Below are positions 1-9,521 of a stretch of DNA of 64,000 nt, piece by piece. A program made the translations under genes and the position numbers. The stretch is from NCBI RefSeq assembly GCF_000834635.1, contig NZ_JXQV01000054.1:1-64000 (forward strand), written 5' to 3'. The notes below the pieces were generated by a model. It was given only the letters and a program-made list of their open reading frames with translations, searched no databases and was not told the DNA's origin. Every line of letters starts with the position of its first letter. Positions within the stretch are counted from its first letter, which is position 1. This DNA comes from Agrobacterium tumefaciens. Its GTDB lineage: Bacteria > Pseudomonadota > Alphaproteobacteria > Rhizobiales > Rhizobiaceae.

Positions 1-81
1 CTGACGCTGCCGAAGCACGCTTATGAGCGAGGATTCGGACGATGCCTCTCGCAGGTCTTCCTGTTTTGCTTCATCAACCAT
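1..81 (-). CDS. Partial gene following rkpA, cut by the window edge
   Basis: An ATG at 79-81 on the minus strand sits inside the last codons of rkpA (4-8 bases before its stop) and opens a frame of 27 codons with no stop before the left edge. The visible peptide begins MVDEAKQEDLREASSES and is too short to place in a family. The overlap with rkpA suggests translational coupling in one operon. In Sinorhizobium the gene after rkpA is rkpG, an alpha-oxoamine-synthase-like acyltransferase, so that is the natural guess, but it rests on gene order only. Confidence 0.5.
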   Translation of the reverse strand, partial: MVDEAKQEDLREASSESSLISVLRQRQ

Positions 82-3000
82 TGTTACCGAGTTTTTTATC
101 TGTGACTGTCGCCGTGTGTTTGTCGGTCAGTTGCTCTACTAGCGATGCGCTATTCGCATCGTCGCCTGTGTCGTCAGCGTTAACATCGGCGGTGACTTTT
201 TCATACAGCTTTTGTACAATGTCACCTACGGTCGCGCCATCCCCCATTCCGGATAGCGGAATATCGATGCCCGTCTTCTGCTGGAAGCCAACACCCAACT
301 CCATCGCCATGAGACTATCCAGTCCTATGTCTTTGAGCACCTTGTCGGCTTTGACGCTGTCTTCCGCAACCTTTAGAATTGCAGCAATTTCACCGGCGAG
401 GAAACCATGCAAAATAGCGTGCGCCTCTTCATGGGACTTGCCGGCCACCAAAGCGGCCAAGTCAATTTGATCGCCGTCGCCACCGGAAGCCCCGCCTGCG
501 GCATTGCGTGGAATTGCAGAAAAGAGTGGCTGCGCTGTGATCGGCAGAGCCGACGCACTTGCCCAGTCCAGTTCCGCTATCATAATGGCAGCCTGATCGA
601 CCGTGCCCGCATCGTTCACGATCACACGCTCGACGAAGCTGAGGGCAGCGCGCGCTTTCAGGACTGCTTTTCCAAGGCGGCGAGACAAAATATCGCTGAC
701 ATTGGTGTTGCGCGCTAAAAAGCCGACATCTCCAATCGCACCAAAACCGATAGCCAGCGCAGGCAGCCCCGCACGCCGACGTGCGCGCGCCAGACCTTCG
801 AGATAACCGTTTGCGGCAACATAGTTGGCCTGACCGGGATTGCCAATCATTGTTGTTGCCGACGAGAACAGAAGGAAAAGTTCAAGATCATCAGCCCGCG
901 TCAGACGGTCGAGATTGCTGGCACCGACGGCCTTTACGTCGATGACAGCGCGATTTTTCTCACGGTCGAGGTTGGAAATCAGGCCGTCATTCAGCACCAT
1001 AGCCGCGTGTACGACGCCCTTGATGGGCCCGTATGAGCGAAGTTCTACCAACAAGGCCTCGAGCGAGGCTTCAATGGTCACGTCGCAGGCATGAAGGGTG
1101 ACCTCGACGCCAGATGCTTTCCAGGCGGCAATAGCGTCCAACGTCTCATGATCGGCAACGCCCCCACGTGTGGAAAGCGCGATGTGGGTGGCACCACGGC
1201 TAACGAGCCACTTTGCCGTTTCAAGACCAAATCCGCCAATGCCGCCGATAACGAGATATACGCCAGGCTGAAGTGTCAACAGCGCGTCTGAGAACACCTG
1301 TACGTGGTCCTGACCCTGTACAGGAGGACGCACGACGATCTTGCCGATATGCCCCGCATTCTGCATCAGGCGGAACGCGGCACCCGTCTCATCGTAATTG
1401 AAGGCGCGGTACGGCAAAGGAGTGAGTTTGCCGTCCGAAAACAATGTGCCGATGTCGGCAAAAATACGCCGTGTCAGATCAGGAGCCCTCACGAGCAACT
1501 GATCCGCATCTATACCGAAATACGAGATGTTACGACGGAACGGACGCAGCGCGAGCTTGCGATCGGAATAGTAATCGCGCTTGCCAAGTTCCAGGAAACG
1601 ACCAAACGGCTTCACGAGTTCGAAACTGCGCTCCATCGCTTCGGCAAAGAGAGAGTTTAGCACAAGATCAACCCCCTCCCCGTCTGTCACACGCAACACA
1701 TCGCCGACGAATGCGAGCGAACGTGAATCAAAGACGTGGTCCGCGCCGAGGAGTGTGAGGAACCGGCGCTTCTCGACAGTACCCGCCGTTGCAATGACTT
1801 TTGCACCTTTGAGCTTGGCAATCTGCAAAGCCGCAAGACCGACGCCGCCCGCTGCACCGTGAATGAGGATCGTTTCTCCTTCACGGATACGGCCGAGCTC
1901 CACCATCGCATAATAGGCCGTGAGAAACGCCACAGGAACCGTCGCGGCTGCAGCAGGATCGATACCTTGCGGTACCTTGGTGACACCGTCGCGAGCGACG
2001 ACCATATGCGTCGAGAAGGCCTTTGGACCAATACCCATCACGGCATCGCCAACAGAAAGATCCGTGACGGAAGAACCAATGGCAACCACCGTTCCCGCCA
2101 TCTCCATGCCTATGGTCGCGCCAGCGAAACCATCCTCCAGCGCCTCTTCGGGCAGCAACCCCATCGACCACATGACATCGCGGAAGTTTAGCCCGGTCGC
2201 AGCGACCTTGACGACGACCTCGCCGTCATTTGGAACGGGAACCTTATCCTGCGTCCACACAATGCTGTCGACGCGTCCACTGGTGTGCTGATGGATCGTT
2301 GCCGCCTCGAACGTCGTCACTTTGCGGCCAGCTTCGGAGACATGGCCTGGAACGGCACGGACGACGGACAAGACACCAGTCCTGGAACTAGAAACCCATT
2401 CCCGCTCCAGGCCATCATATGCCAGCAAAGAAAGAACGGCATTCGAGATCGTTGGACCCTGCGTGTCAGCATCCAGCAGAAATACATCGAACTCATCATA
2501 TTCGTTTTGCAGCACTCTGGCGAATGTCCACAAGCCGCTTGCTGTAGGATCAGCCTGATCAGATGCGGCAGGAGAGCCCCCAGCGGCCACGATCAACAGT
2601 CGGATACGTGCAACGTTTTGTGCACGCGCTTGCGCACGTGCAGTCTCTGCAAAGGCGCTTAGAGTCGCAATTATATCCTGCAGACCAGCCGAGTCCGATG
2701 GTTCTTTCGGCAGAGTGCACATGAAGGCAAGCGGATAAGCCAGGCTTTCTGCGAAGAGACTGTCAAATGCCGCGCGCGGCTCATCTGGCGGGCAAAGGAG
2801 TGTTTTTGAGAACCCGAGAGGCAGAAGTGGAATGTCTCCCTCACTCTGCAAAAGTTCAAAGATCGACGCAGAACCCGGCGCAATCACCTTGTCTGAGCGA
2901 TTACACATGGTTGACTTTGCCTGAACCAAAAGCAATCCGCCTTCGGCAAGCTCGGGCTGATCGACGTTTGGAGCGTCAAAACCACACTCCTTCAGAAGGT

Positions 3001-6000
3001 CTTCCCAATGTATTGCGGATGCAAATTGCCCAGTTGGAAACTCGGGGGTCGCGCTGTCTGCAAACCAGTTTTCAGTAAAACCGAAAACGAAATCAGAAAG
3101 AGCTGAAGACGGCGCTTCTGCAATAGCGACCCGACCACCGCTAGATGCAGCAATCCGCAAAACATCTTTTAAACCGCTGTGCTGGCGAAATTGACCGTAG
3201 AGAGAACCGCTGGCGCTGACGACAAAATCTGCCGTGTCGAGAGTACCCGCCGCATCCGGAGCAAGGCAATCAACTGACGGATTCCGCTCGAACCCGATTT
3301 CTAGGGTGCGGCGAAGATGGTCCGAGGGTTCGATGACGACAAGCCGCGCCCCTTTGAGGGCCGCCATATCAGCGAGCCGGCTGCTGAAAGCCATTGATAC
3401 TGCGCCCAGTTCGACAATCGTGACGCCGTCACCGGGAACAACATCCGCCAGAGCGCTCTTCACTGCGCTTATGACAAATTCCTCGCGGCGTCGGCCAATT
3501 GCGGTGTGATGGCGTACATGATCAAGCGTCGCATCGCTCAGGAACGACGATGGCTGCGGGGCAACCATAAACTTGGCAGCAACGCGTTCCAGCGTTTCGC
3601 GATATGCGTTGTTGATCAAGACAGTTTCAGCAACGCGCTCTGGGAATCGACGGTAGATCTCGTTGAGAAGTTCGCCAAGCGGCGGCAGTTCACTATCCGG
3701 CGGGATGGTCCATCCAGCATCCGTAAATTGCGCGATGCCTGCATCCTCTAAAGTGTACAAACAGCTTGAGAGGAAGCACTGAAATGCAGGGTCGCCAGGC
3801 AGCGATGATACAGACACCGTGCCGTTTTGACCTGTCAGAACGAGGGCGATATCGTGGCAGGCACGCTGAACGGAAGCATCCAGCAACAAGGTTGCCTCAT
3901 CTGCCTGGGCTTGGGGAATACTGGGGAAAATGCCAGCAAGGCTGGTAGCCGTCATAGCCGAAGACGGATTTGGGGCAAGCTGGCGTCGAGCGACAGCCTC
4001 GTAATGGAAAGCGACCGTATCAAGGGTGCTGTGCTGACGCAGCCAAGTGCGGCGGAACCGGCAATCATCCAGTGCCGCAACAAGTGAGCCATCTTCAGCC
4101 AACAGTTCTATACGAGCCTTCAGGCTGTTTGCGCTGAACCGCTCAATCTGGATGACTGCGCTGGCGATTGGCTGACCTGAAGACGCCGTTCGGACAGCGC
4201 CGAACCGAACTGGAATATAGGGCGCTCCATCGATTTCACCCGTCAATGAGCCGAATAGCGCGACCAATCCGTGGAAAGCAGCGTCGGTCGATACCGGGTC
4301 CATTCCATAGCTAAGATACGGGTGTGCCGGGGAGGCAGCAGGCAGCAGGCTGACGACAATGTGCCGATCACCAAAAACTTCCGCGCGCTCAAGAAGCTGA
4401 AAACATGGCGCATAGTCCAGCCCAAAGCGTCGCGCGGTCTCATAAGCTTCCGCGGCAGAGATAGCATACGCCTTGCCAAAGTCCCCAATATTGAGCTCCG
4501 CCTTGCGGGAAAGACCGACAGAAATGCGACTGCGCGCTGTCGCATGGATCGTCCAGCCGTCTTCGCTCATATATTCACGAGACGCGATCTCGATTACTCC
4601 CGTTTCCGGGGATATACGTGTCAAAAGCTCTGACATCCGGCTGTCACGCAGCTCAAGTGGCCGGAAAATCTCCAAATTGTTGATTTCCACTTCCTCGGTG
4701 CCGTAATAGCCACGCGCTGCCTGCACAGCAATTTCGATGAACGCGCTTCCCGGAATGATGGATTTTCCATCCACGACATGTCCCGCAAGATCCGGAAAAA
4801 GTAGCGCATCAATATGGTTTTTCCAGACAGACGCGTTTGGATCAGTGCGCCATCCAAGCAGGGTGTATGGACCATCCGCTCCATCACGACCGAAAACATT
4901 GATCCCATCGGAGGTGGGATGTGGTCGATAGGTCGCATTCTCAAAAGGCAATGGTGGCAGGTCAATGCCGGTGATGCCACGCGCCCTGCCCTCAACATCC
5001 TCAATCTTTGCCCCATGCGAAATGGCGCGAAGCGCGGAACGTTTTACCGGATCAACGCCTTCACCTACGCCCGGGCGGGTCAGCGTCGGAAGAACGACGG
5101 CCGAAGCGGAAAGCTGCTTGGCGGTTTCGGTGACATAGCTCGACAAGATCGACCGCGGAGAAATCTCCATGAAGAGATTGCAACCGAATTCCAACGCGAC
5201 ATTGACCGCTGACTCGAATGCGATGGGTTCACGAACATTGCGCCACCAATATTCCGCATCCAACCGCTCACCGTGGATCTCGGCGCCGGTGACCGTGGAA
5301 ATAAATGTCGTGTGTCCGCGCTTTGGCGTTACTGACGGAATTTCAGCAAGGAACGCATCTCTTTCCCCATCGATCAAGGGATGGTGGAAAGGGTAGTTTA
5401 TATCGAGAATGTGCACGGCATTGCGCGTTGCCTGCGCTGCCTCCTTAAAGGCTTTGATCTCATCGACCGGCCCGGAAATCGTCACGGAGTTGTGACTATT
5501 CGTGCCAGCAACCTTGATGTTGTCAAGGCCATAACGCTGCGCAAAGGCGACAGATGCCGTTTCCGACATCGCCACCGCCGCCATCGTGCCCATGCCAGCC
5601 AAAGCGTGCTGATGCTTGGACCGAATAGACACAATAGTCGTCGCATCTTCCGCACTGAGGATTCCCGCCGCATAGGCTGCAGCGACTTCGCCAACGGAAT
5701 GACCGAACACGAGATCGGGTTTCACGCCATAGCTGATCAGACAATCGGTTAGTGCTGCCTGAACTGCAAACAGCAACGGTTGAGCTATACGCGTATCGCG
5801 CAATTGCTGATCAAGGTCATCTGCAAACAGAAGCTCCGTGATTTCGATGCCAGCGCGCGAAGAGAAAAGCTGGCTGAAATGATCGAAGCGGGTTTTGAAT
5901 TCGCTGTTCTCACGATAGGCATCAATGCCCATTCCGGCCCATTGCGATCCATTGCCAGCATAGAAAAATGCCGTTTGGATTGTCCTGCCTGGAACTTCGC

Positions 6001-7537
6001 CAATCTGAGAATCGGCGTTATGACCATCGTTGAGATATGACGACACAGCATTGGCGATGTCCAAAGCGCTCTTACCGGCGGCCACGAAGCGATGTTTCAG
6101 CATAGAGCGATTGCGCGTTGCGGAAATTAGAGCTGCTTTCTGCGTGTCAGAAGACGCCGCAAACCGTGCATCATATTCCTCAAGCAATGCGTGAAGTGCA
6201 GACTGCGTATGTGCAGTCAGGGTGAATACCCCGCCTTTGTCTTCAACACCATCTTTCGCAGCGGACGCCGGGTCTGAGATAACCACATGTACGTTTGTGC
6301 CACCGAACCCGAATGAATTGACGCCAGCGAGACGTCGCTCGGAGCCTTGAGCCAGCACTCTTCCAGCTCGATTGACCTCGACGTTTAACCCGGCGAAATC
6401 AACATTATCATTGAGCGTTTCTGCATGAAGAGATGCGGGTAGATAATTGTTTTCGAAAGACAAGATCGCTTTGATCAGTCCGAGAACACCTGACGCGGGT
6501 TCTGCATGTCCGATATTCGACTTGATCGAACCAATGGGCAGCGGCTGCGAACGAGCCCTACCCAGGACCGAACCGATGGCCCAAAGCTCGGCTGGATCGC
6601 CAACCTTTGTACCTGTTCCATGACCTTCAATAAAAGCAAGAGATTCCGGATCAATACCGTTGTCGTTATATATGGAACGCAAGAGCTGTGCCTGCGCCTC
6701 ACGCGATGGCAAGGAGATACCATTCGTGCGACCCGCAGAATTCATTCCAGACGCCACCAGTGTGGCACGGCTTCGGCTTCCCTCGCTCAGTGCGCGATCG
6801 GTACGGCGCAACACAACAGCGCCGGCGGCTTCCGCGCGCACGTACCCTTCGCCATCATTGCTATACGCCCGGCAAAGTCCTTCCGGAGAAAGCATGCGGG
6901 CCTGCGAAAATCCGATAAAGGAAAAGGGGTGCAGCAAGAGATTGACGCCACCCACAATCGCAGTATCGATCTCACCATCCCGCAAGGCCCGTTCAGCCTG
7001 ATGTAACGCAACCAGCGAGGATGAACAGGCAGTATCAATCGTCATGCTCGGTCCGTTGAGGCCAAGGATATGCGAGATTCGGTTAGAAACAATCGACAGC
7101 GTGTTGCCCGTCATAAAATGCGGGCCGCCGGAGGCTGGATCTTCTATCTGTAAATTGCCGTTATCCAGGGATGACGCGCCGATATAGACGCCGACGCGCT
7201 CCCTTTGCAATTCGGCCAAAGACACAGACGCGTCCTCAAGTGCGCGCCACACGGTTTGAAGCAGGATACGTTGCTGCGGATCCATGTAGGAAGCTTCACG
7301 AGCCGAAATCCCGAACATGGTCGGATCGAAATCATACACATCTGCCAAAACGCCCGCAGAGAACGTATAGGCCTTGCCCGGCATGCCGCGCATGGGATGC
7401 CAGAACCGCGCCTTTGCCCAACGCTCATCTGGAATGATACTGACTGCACAGATTTCCTGCCGCAAAAGCTCGAAAAGCTGCTCCACATTCTGTGCCGATG
7501 GAGCGACACAAGCACGCCCCAAGATCTCAACCGTCAT
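74..7537 (-). CDS. rkpA: RkpA-like multidomain fatty acid/polyketide synthase for capsule lipid
   Basis: A 2487-residue single-module type I synthase. Domains in order: ketosynthase about 1-425 (Cys171 in DTACSSS, His306, His344), acyltransferase about 520-830 (GHSVG, Ser613), dehydratase about 890-1165 (His920 in HVVDGKSIIPG, Asp1085), a methyltransferase-like stretch about 1300-1540 with an eroded SAM loop, enoylreductase about 1770-2080 (GAAGGVGLAALQIAK), ketoreductase about 2110-2300 (GGIGGFG), and acyl carrier protein with Ser2408 in DIGLDSLMAMELG. It is a fully reducing set, so the product should be a saturated or nearly saturated acyl chain. Size and domain set fit Sinorhizobium RkpA (about 2500 residues), needed for capsular K-antigen production. 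The divergent polysaccharide exporter supports this. A stand-alone PKS for another lipid is the alternative. Confidence 0.85.
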   Translation of the reverse strand: MTVEILGRACVAPSAQNVEQLFELLRQEICAVSIIPDERWAKARFWHPMRGMPGKAYTFSAGVLADVYDFDPTMFGISAREASYMDPQQRILLQTVWRALEDASVSLAELQRERVGVYIGASSLDNGNLQIEDPASGGPHFMTGNTLSIVSNRISHILGLNGPSMTIDTACSSSLVALHQAERALRDGEIDTAIVGGVNLLLHPFSFIGFSQARMLSPEGLCRAYSNDGEGYVRAEAAGAVVLRRTDRALSEGSRSRATLVASGMNSAGRTNGISLPSREAQAQLLRSIYNDNGIDPESLAFIEGHGTGTKVGDPAELWAIGSVLGRARSQPLPIGSIKSNIGHAEPASGVLGLIKAILSFENNYLPASLHAETLNDNVDFAGLNVEVNRAGRVLAQGSERRLAGVNSFGFGGTNVHVVISDPASAAKDGVEDKGGVFTLTAHTQSALHALLEEYDARFAASSDTQKAALISATRNRSMLKHRFVAAGKSALDIANAVSSYLNDGHNADSQIGEVPGRTIQTAFFYAGNGSQWAGMGIDAYRENSEFKTRFDHFSQLFSSRAGIEITELLFADDLDQQLRDTRIAQPLLFAVQAALTDCLISYGVKPDLVFGHSVGEVAAAYAAGILSAEDATTIVSIRSKHQHALAGMGTMAAVAMSETASVAFAQRYGLDNIKVAGTNSHNSVTISGPVDEIKAFKEAAQATRNAVHILDINYPFHHPLIDGERDAFLAEIPSVTPKRGHTTFISTVTGAEIHGERLDAEYWWRNVREPIAFESAVNVALEFGCNLFMEISPRSILSSYVTETAKQLSASAVVLPTLTRPGVGEGVDPVKRSALRAISHGAKIEDVEGRARGITGIDLPPLPFENATYRPHPTSDGINVFGRDGADGPYTLLGWRTDPNASVWKNHIDALLFPDLAGHVVDGKSIIPGSAFIEIAVQAARGYYGTEEVEINNLEIFRPLELRDSRMSELLTRISPETGVIEIASREYMSEDGWTIHATARSRISVGLSRKAELNIGDFGKAYAISAAEAYETARRFGLDYAPCFQLLERAEVFGDRHIVVSLLPAASPAHPYLSYGMDPVSTDAAFHGLVALFGSLTGEIDGAPYIPVRFGAVRTASSGQPIASAVIQIERFSANSLKARIELLAEDGSLVAALDDCRFRRTWLRQHSTLDTVAFHYEAVARRQLAPNPSSAMTATSLAGIFPSIPQAQADEATLLLDASVQRACHDIALVLTGQNGTVSVSSLPGDPAFQCFLSSCLYTLEDAGIAQFTDAGWTIPPDSELPPLGELLNEIYRRFPERVAETVLINNAYRETLERVAAKFMVAPQPSSFLSDATLDHVRHHTAIGRRREEFVISAVKSALADVVPGDGVTIVELGAVSMAFSSRLADMAALKGARLVVIEPSDHLRRTLEIGFERNPSVDCLAPDAAGTLDTADFVVSASGSLYGQFRQHSGLKDVLRIAASSGGRVAIAEAPSSALSDFVFGFTENWFADSATPEFPTGQFASAIHWEDLLKECGFDAPNVDQPELAEGGLLLVQAKSTMCNRSDKVIAPGSASIFELLQSEGDIPLLPLGFSKTLLCPPDEPRAAFDSLFAESLAYPLAFMCTLPKEPSDSAGLQDIIATLSAFAETARAQARAQNVARIRLLIVAAGGSPAASDQADPTASGLWTFARVLQNEYDEFDVFLLDADTQGPTISNAVLSLLAYDGLEREWVSSSRTGVLSVVRAVPGHVSEAGRKVTTFEAATIHQHTSGRVDSIVWTQDKVPVPNDGEVVVKVAATGLNFRDVMWSMGLLPEEALEDGFAGATIGMEMAGTVVAIGSSVTDLSVGDAVMGIGPKAFSTHMVVARDGVTKVPQGIDPAAAATVPVAFLTAYYAMVELGRIREGETILIHGAAGGVGLAALQIAKLKGAKVIATAGTVEKRRFLTLLGADHVFDSRSLAFVGDVLRVTDGEGVDLVLNSLFAEAMERSFELVKPFGRFLELGKRDYYSDRKLALRPFRRNISYFGIDADQLLVRAPDLTRRIFADIGTLFSDGKLTPLPYRAFNYDETGAAFRLMQNAGHIGKIVVRPPVQGQDHVQVFSDALLTLQPGVYLVIGGIGGFGLETAKWLVSRGATHIALSTRGGVADHETLDAIAAWKASGVEVTLHACDVTIEASLEALLVELRSYGPIKGVVHAAMVLNDGLISNLDREKNRAVIDVKAVGASNLDRLTRADDLELFLLFSSATTMIGNPGQANYVAANGYLEGLARARRRAGLPALAIGFGAIGDVGFLARNTNVSDILSRRLGKAVLKARAALSFVERVIVNDAGTVDQAAIMIAELDWASASALPITAQPLFSAIPRNAAGGASGGDGDQIDLAALVAGKSHEEAHAILHGFLAGEIAAILKVAEDSVKADKVLKDIGLDSLMAMELGVGFQQKTGIDIPLSGMGDGATVGDIVQKLYEKVTADVNADDTGDDANSASLVEQLTDKHTATVTDKKLGNNG

Positions 7538-7831
7538 ACGTTTCCACTACCGATTCATTCGAAGCGTGACCGATTCCACTCGAGCACATCTTCCACACCT
7601 GTATCTCAATCGCCACCATTAGCTCTCGTCAAGCGAGCACGCACAGGTGAAGAGGAGAAAAAGGTTAGCCAATCTCCGCAACATCTAATACTCCTGCGAC
7701 TAAGACGGTCTCATGTCAAATTTTCTGGTTGCAGAAAAGGTTTTTATGGACAATCGATAAGCGTGCTAGCCATCTTTAACACTTTATTGCTATGGGATGG
7801 CTGCCTGCGAATTTTGCGTGACGGAGTGACT

Positions 7832-9010
7832 GTGAAGAAGGCTGGTTTTTTACTGATTGGGCTGAGCCTTACCTCGTGCAACAATTTGCCTGGTGACGGC
7901 CCCCTCGCGTCAGACGTTCTAGAGCAGTCTAGACAATCGATCAATCAGACCGGCTCAGGGCAGAACGTTGTCTTTGACGTCATCGATATCGACGTAAGTT
8001 CCGCTACGCTGATTTCTGCATTTGATGGAAAGCTGCTGCAAAGCCGGTTCGGGATAGGCGGCTCCGTTAAGAGACCAGTTATCGGCATCGGCGACCAGTT
8101 GAAAGTCACGATCTTTGAGGCGGGCTCAGACGGCCTGTTTTCAACCGGTGACTCCAAGCAGACAACGCTAGACATAGTGGTCCAGCCGGACGGAAAAGCC
8201 GCAATACCCTATGTTGGGCTTGTTGCGTTCGCTGGCAAGACGCTTGAGCAGGCTCGCCAAACAATTCTTTCAGCCTTGAAAAGCAAGGCCGTTGAACCGG
8301 ACGTCATCATTAACAGCGCGTCAACTGCATCCCGAAACGTCACAGTATCAGGCGCGGTCAACAGCCCAGCCGTCGTTCCTTTGAACTTGGTTGCAGAGAC
8401 GATCATGGAAGTGATTGCTAAGGCAGGCGGCCCAAGCGCTCAACCATATGAAAGCTACGTTACACTAACGCGGCAAGGCAAAACCGGCACAGTTTTGCTC
8501 AAAACTCTTCTTCAGAATCCGCGGGAGAACGTTTACCTCCAGCCAGGCGACCAGATTTTTGTCACGCGTGAACCGCGGACATTCACTGTACTCGGCTCTG
8601 TCAAAAGCAACAGTCGGATCGAGTTCGGTGCGAATGACCTCAATTTGCTGGAAGCCGTGGCTCTAGCAGGCGGCGGATCGGCTGACACCAGCGATATGAA
8701 GGGTTACTTTGTATTCCGCTATGAAGAACCAGACATTGTCATGGACCTCCTTGGCCAACAACGTTTCAACCAGCTGGTCAGTAAAGGTATGCGCACAGAC
8801 AAGCTGGGGCGCTACCCAATCGTCTACCGTTTTGACATGACCAAAGCGGGCAGCATGCTGACGGGGCAGAATTTTGATATCAAGGCGCGAGACGTCATAT
8901 ATGCATCCCGACATCCTTCTGTCGACTTCACCCGTTTTGTAACGATTATAGGCCAGCCTATTGGCATCGTGTCCGGCGGCGCTGGGGTGTATAACAACTT
9001 CAACAACTGA
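7832..9010 (+). CDS. rkpU: Outer-membrane polysaccharide export lipoprotein (Wza/KpsD type, RkpU-like)
   Basis: About 392 residues. The frame is open far upstream, antisense to rkpA, but the real start is probably GTG at 7832: GGAG lies at 7823-7826 and the resulting N-terminus is a lipoprotein signal, KKAGFLLIGLSLTSC, with lipobox L-T-S-C. The mature part starts with a poly_export domain (GDQLKVTIFEAG, then VQPDGKAAIPYVGLVAFAG) followed by two SLBB-like segments (VTVSGAVNSPAVV and FTVLGSVKSNSRI). Such proteins form the outer-membrane exit channel for capsule or exopolysaccharide. It is divergent from rkpA across about 294 bases, the arrangement I recall for rkpU and rkpA in Sinorhizobium. 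The family call is firm; the symbol is less so. Confidence 0.75.
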   Translation: MKKAGFLLIGLSLTSCNNLPGDGPLASDVLEQSRQSINQTGSGQNVVFDVIDIDVSSATLISAFDGKLLQSRFGIGGSVKRPVIGIGDQLKVTIFEAGSDGLFSTGDSKQTTLDIVVQPDGKAAIPYVGLVAFAGKTLEQARQTILSALKSKAVEPDVIINSASTASRNVTVSGAVNSPAVVPLNLVAETIMEVIAKAGGPSAQPYESYVTLTRQGKTGTVLLKTLLQNPRENVYLQPGDQIFVTREPRTFTVLGSVKSNSRIEFGANDLNLLEAVALAGGGSADTSDMKGYFVFRYEEPDIVMDLLGQQRFNQLVSKGMRTDKLGRYPIVYRFDMTKAGSMLTGQNFDIKARDVIYASRHPSVDFTRFVTIIGQPIGIVSGGAGVYNNFNN

Positions 9011-9047
9011 TAGCGACATATGCCGGTGGCCAAATGACTTTAGGCGA

Positions 9048-9320
9048 TCAGAGTCCGGAGTTGATGCCAAGAAGCCTGCGTATTGTCTGAAGAAAGTATC
9101 GGCTCGCTGAAAAAGGCGGAATACCGATTTTGCTGTATCCAGCAGATGTCAGGTAAAAGTGTCTTATGCCTCTTCGCTCGCGGTAGCGCATATATCCCAT
9201 GTTGAGTGCAACCATGATAGCGGGAGCCATATCAGCATTCCATGAGATATCGTCGCCGGGCACGTCTTCCGCTCCGGCCTCGTAAAGTCGCATCAACACG
9301 TCGTAAAGATCTTCACCCAC
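9048..9320 (-). CDS. Small hypothetical protein
   Basis: A 90-residue protein (starts MGEDLYDVLMRLYEAGAED) with a balanced composition and no membrane segment. The middle (WNADMAPAIMVALNMGYMRY and RHFYLTSAGYSKIG) reads like a small winged-helix-type fold ending in a basic tail, RRLLGI. It is convergent with the exporter gene and stands alone. I do not recognise a family. Its residue make-up argues for a real gene rather than a chance frame. Confidence 0.55.
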   Translation of the reverse strand: MGEDLYDVLMRLYEAGAEDVPGDDISWNADMAPAIMVALNMGYMRYRERRGIRHFYLTSAGYSKIGIPPFSASRYFLQTIRRLLGINSGL

Positions 9321-9521
9321 ACGGCGAAGGTAACAGAGACCCTAGGTCGAGCGAAACCCGAAAGTGAGTAATTTTCATCGCTCACCAATCATTTCGTGAT
9401 TCAGTTGAGTTCAAGACGGCCCAGCCGTTTTTTCTGTTGATGAGAAGTTGGCAGCCCCTAGGGCGCGGCATATTGTTGTAGTTGACGGCACTACAACAAT
9501 TTAAGTGGATTCATTGGCGAC

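Noticed and set aside
7205-7831. Long open upstream extension of the exporter gene antisense to rkpA
   Set aside because: Composition is unnatural (His/Arg/Pro-rich), and a lipoprotein signal with ribosome-binding site begins at 7832.
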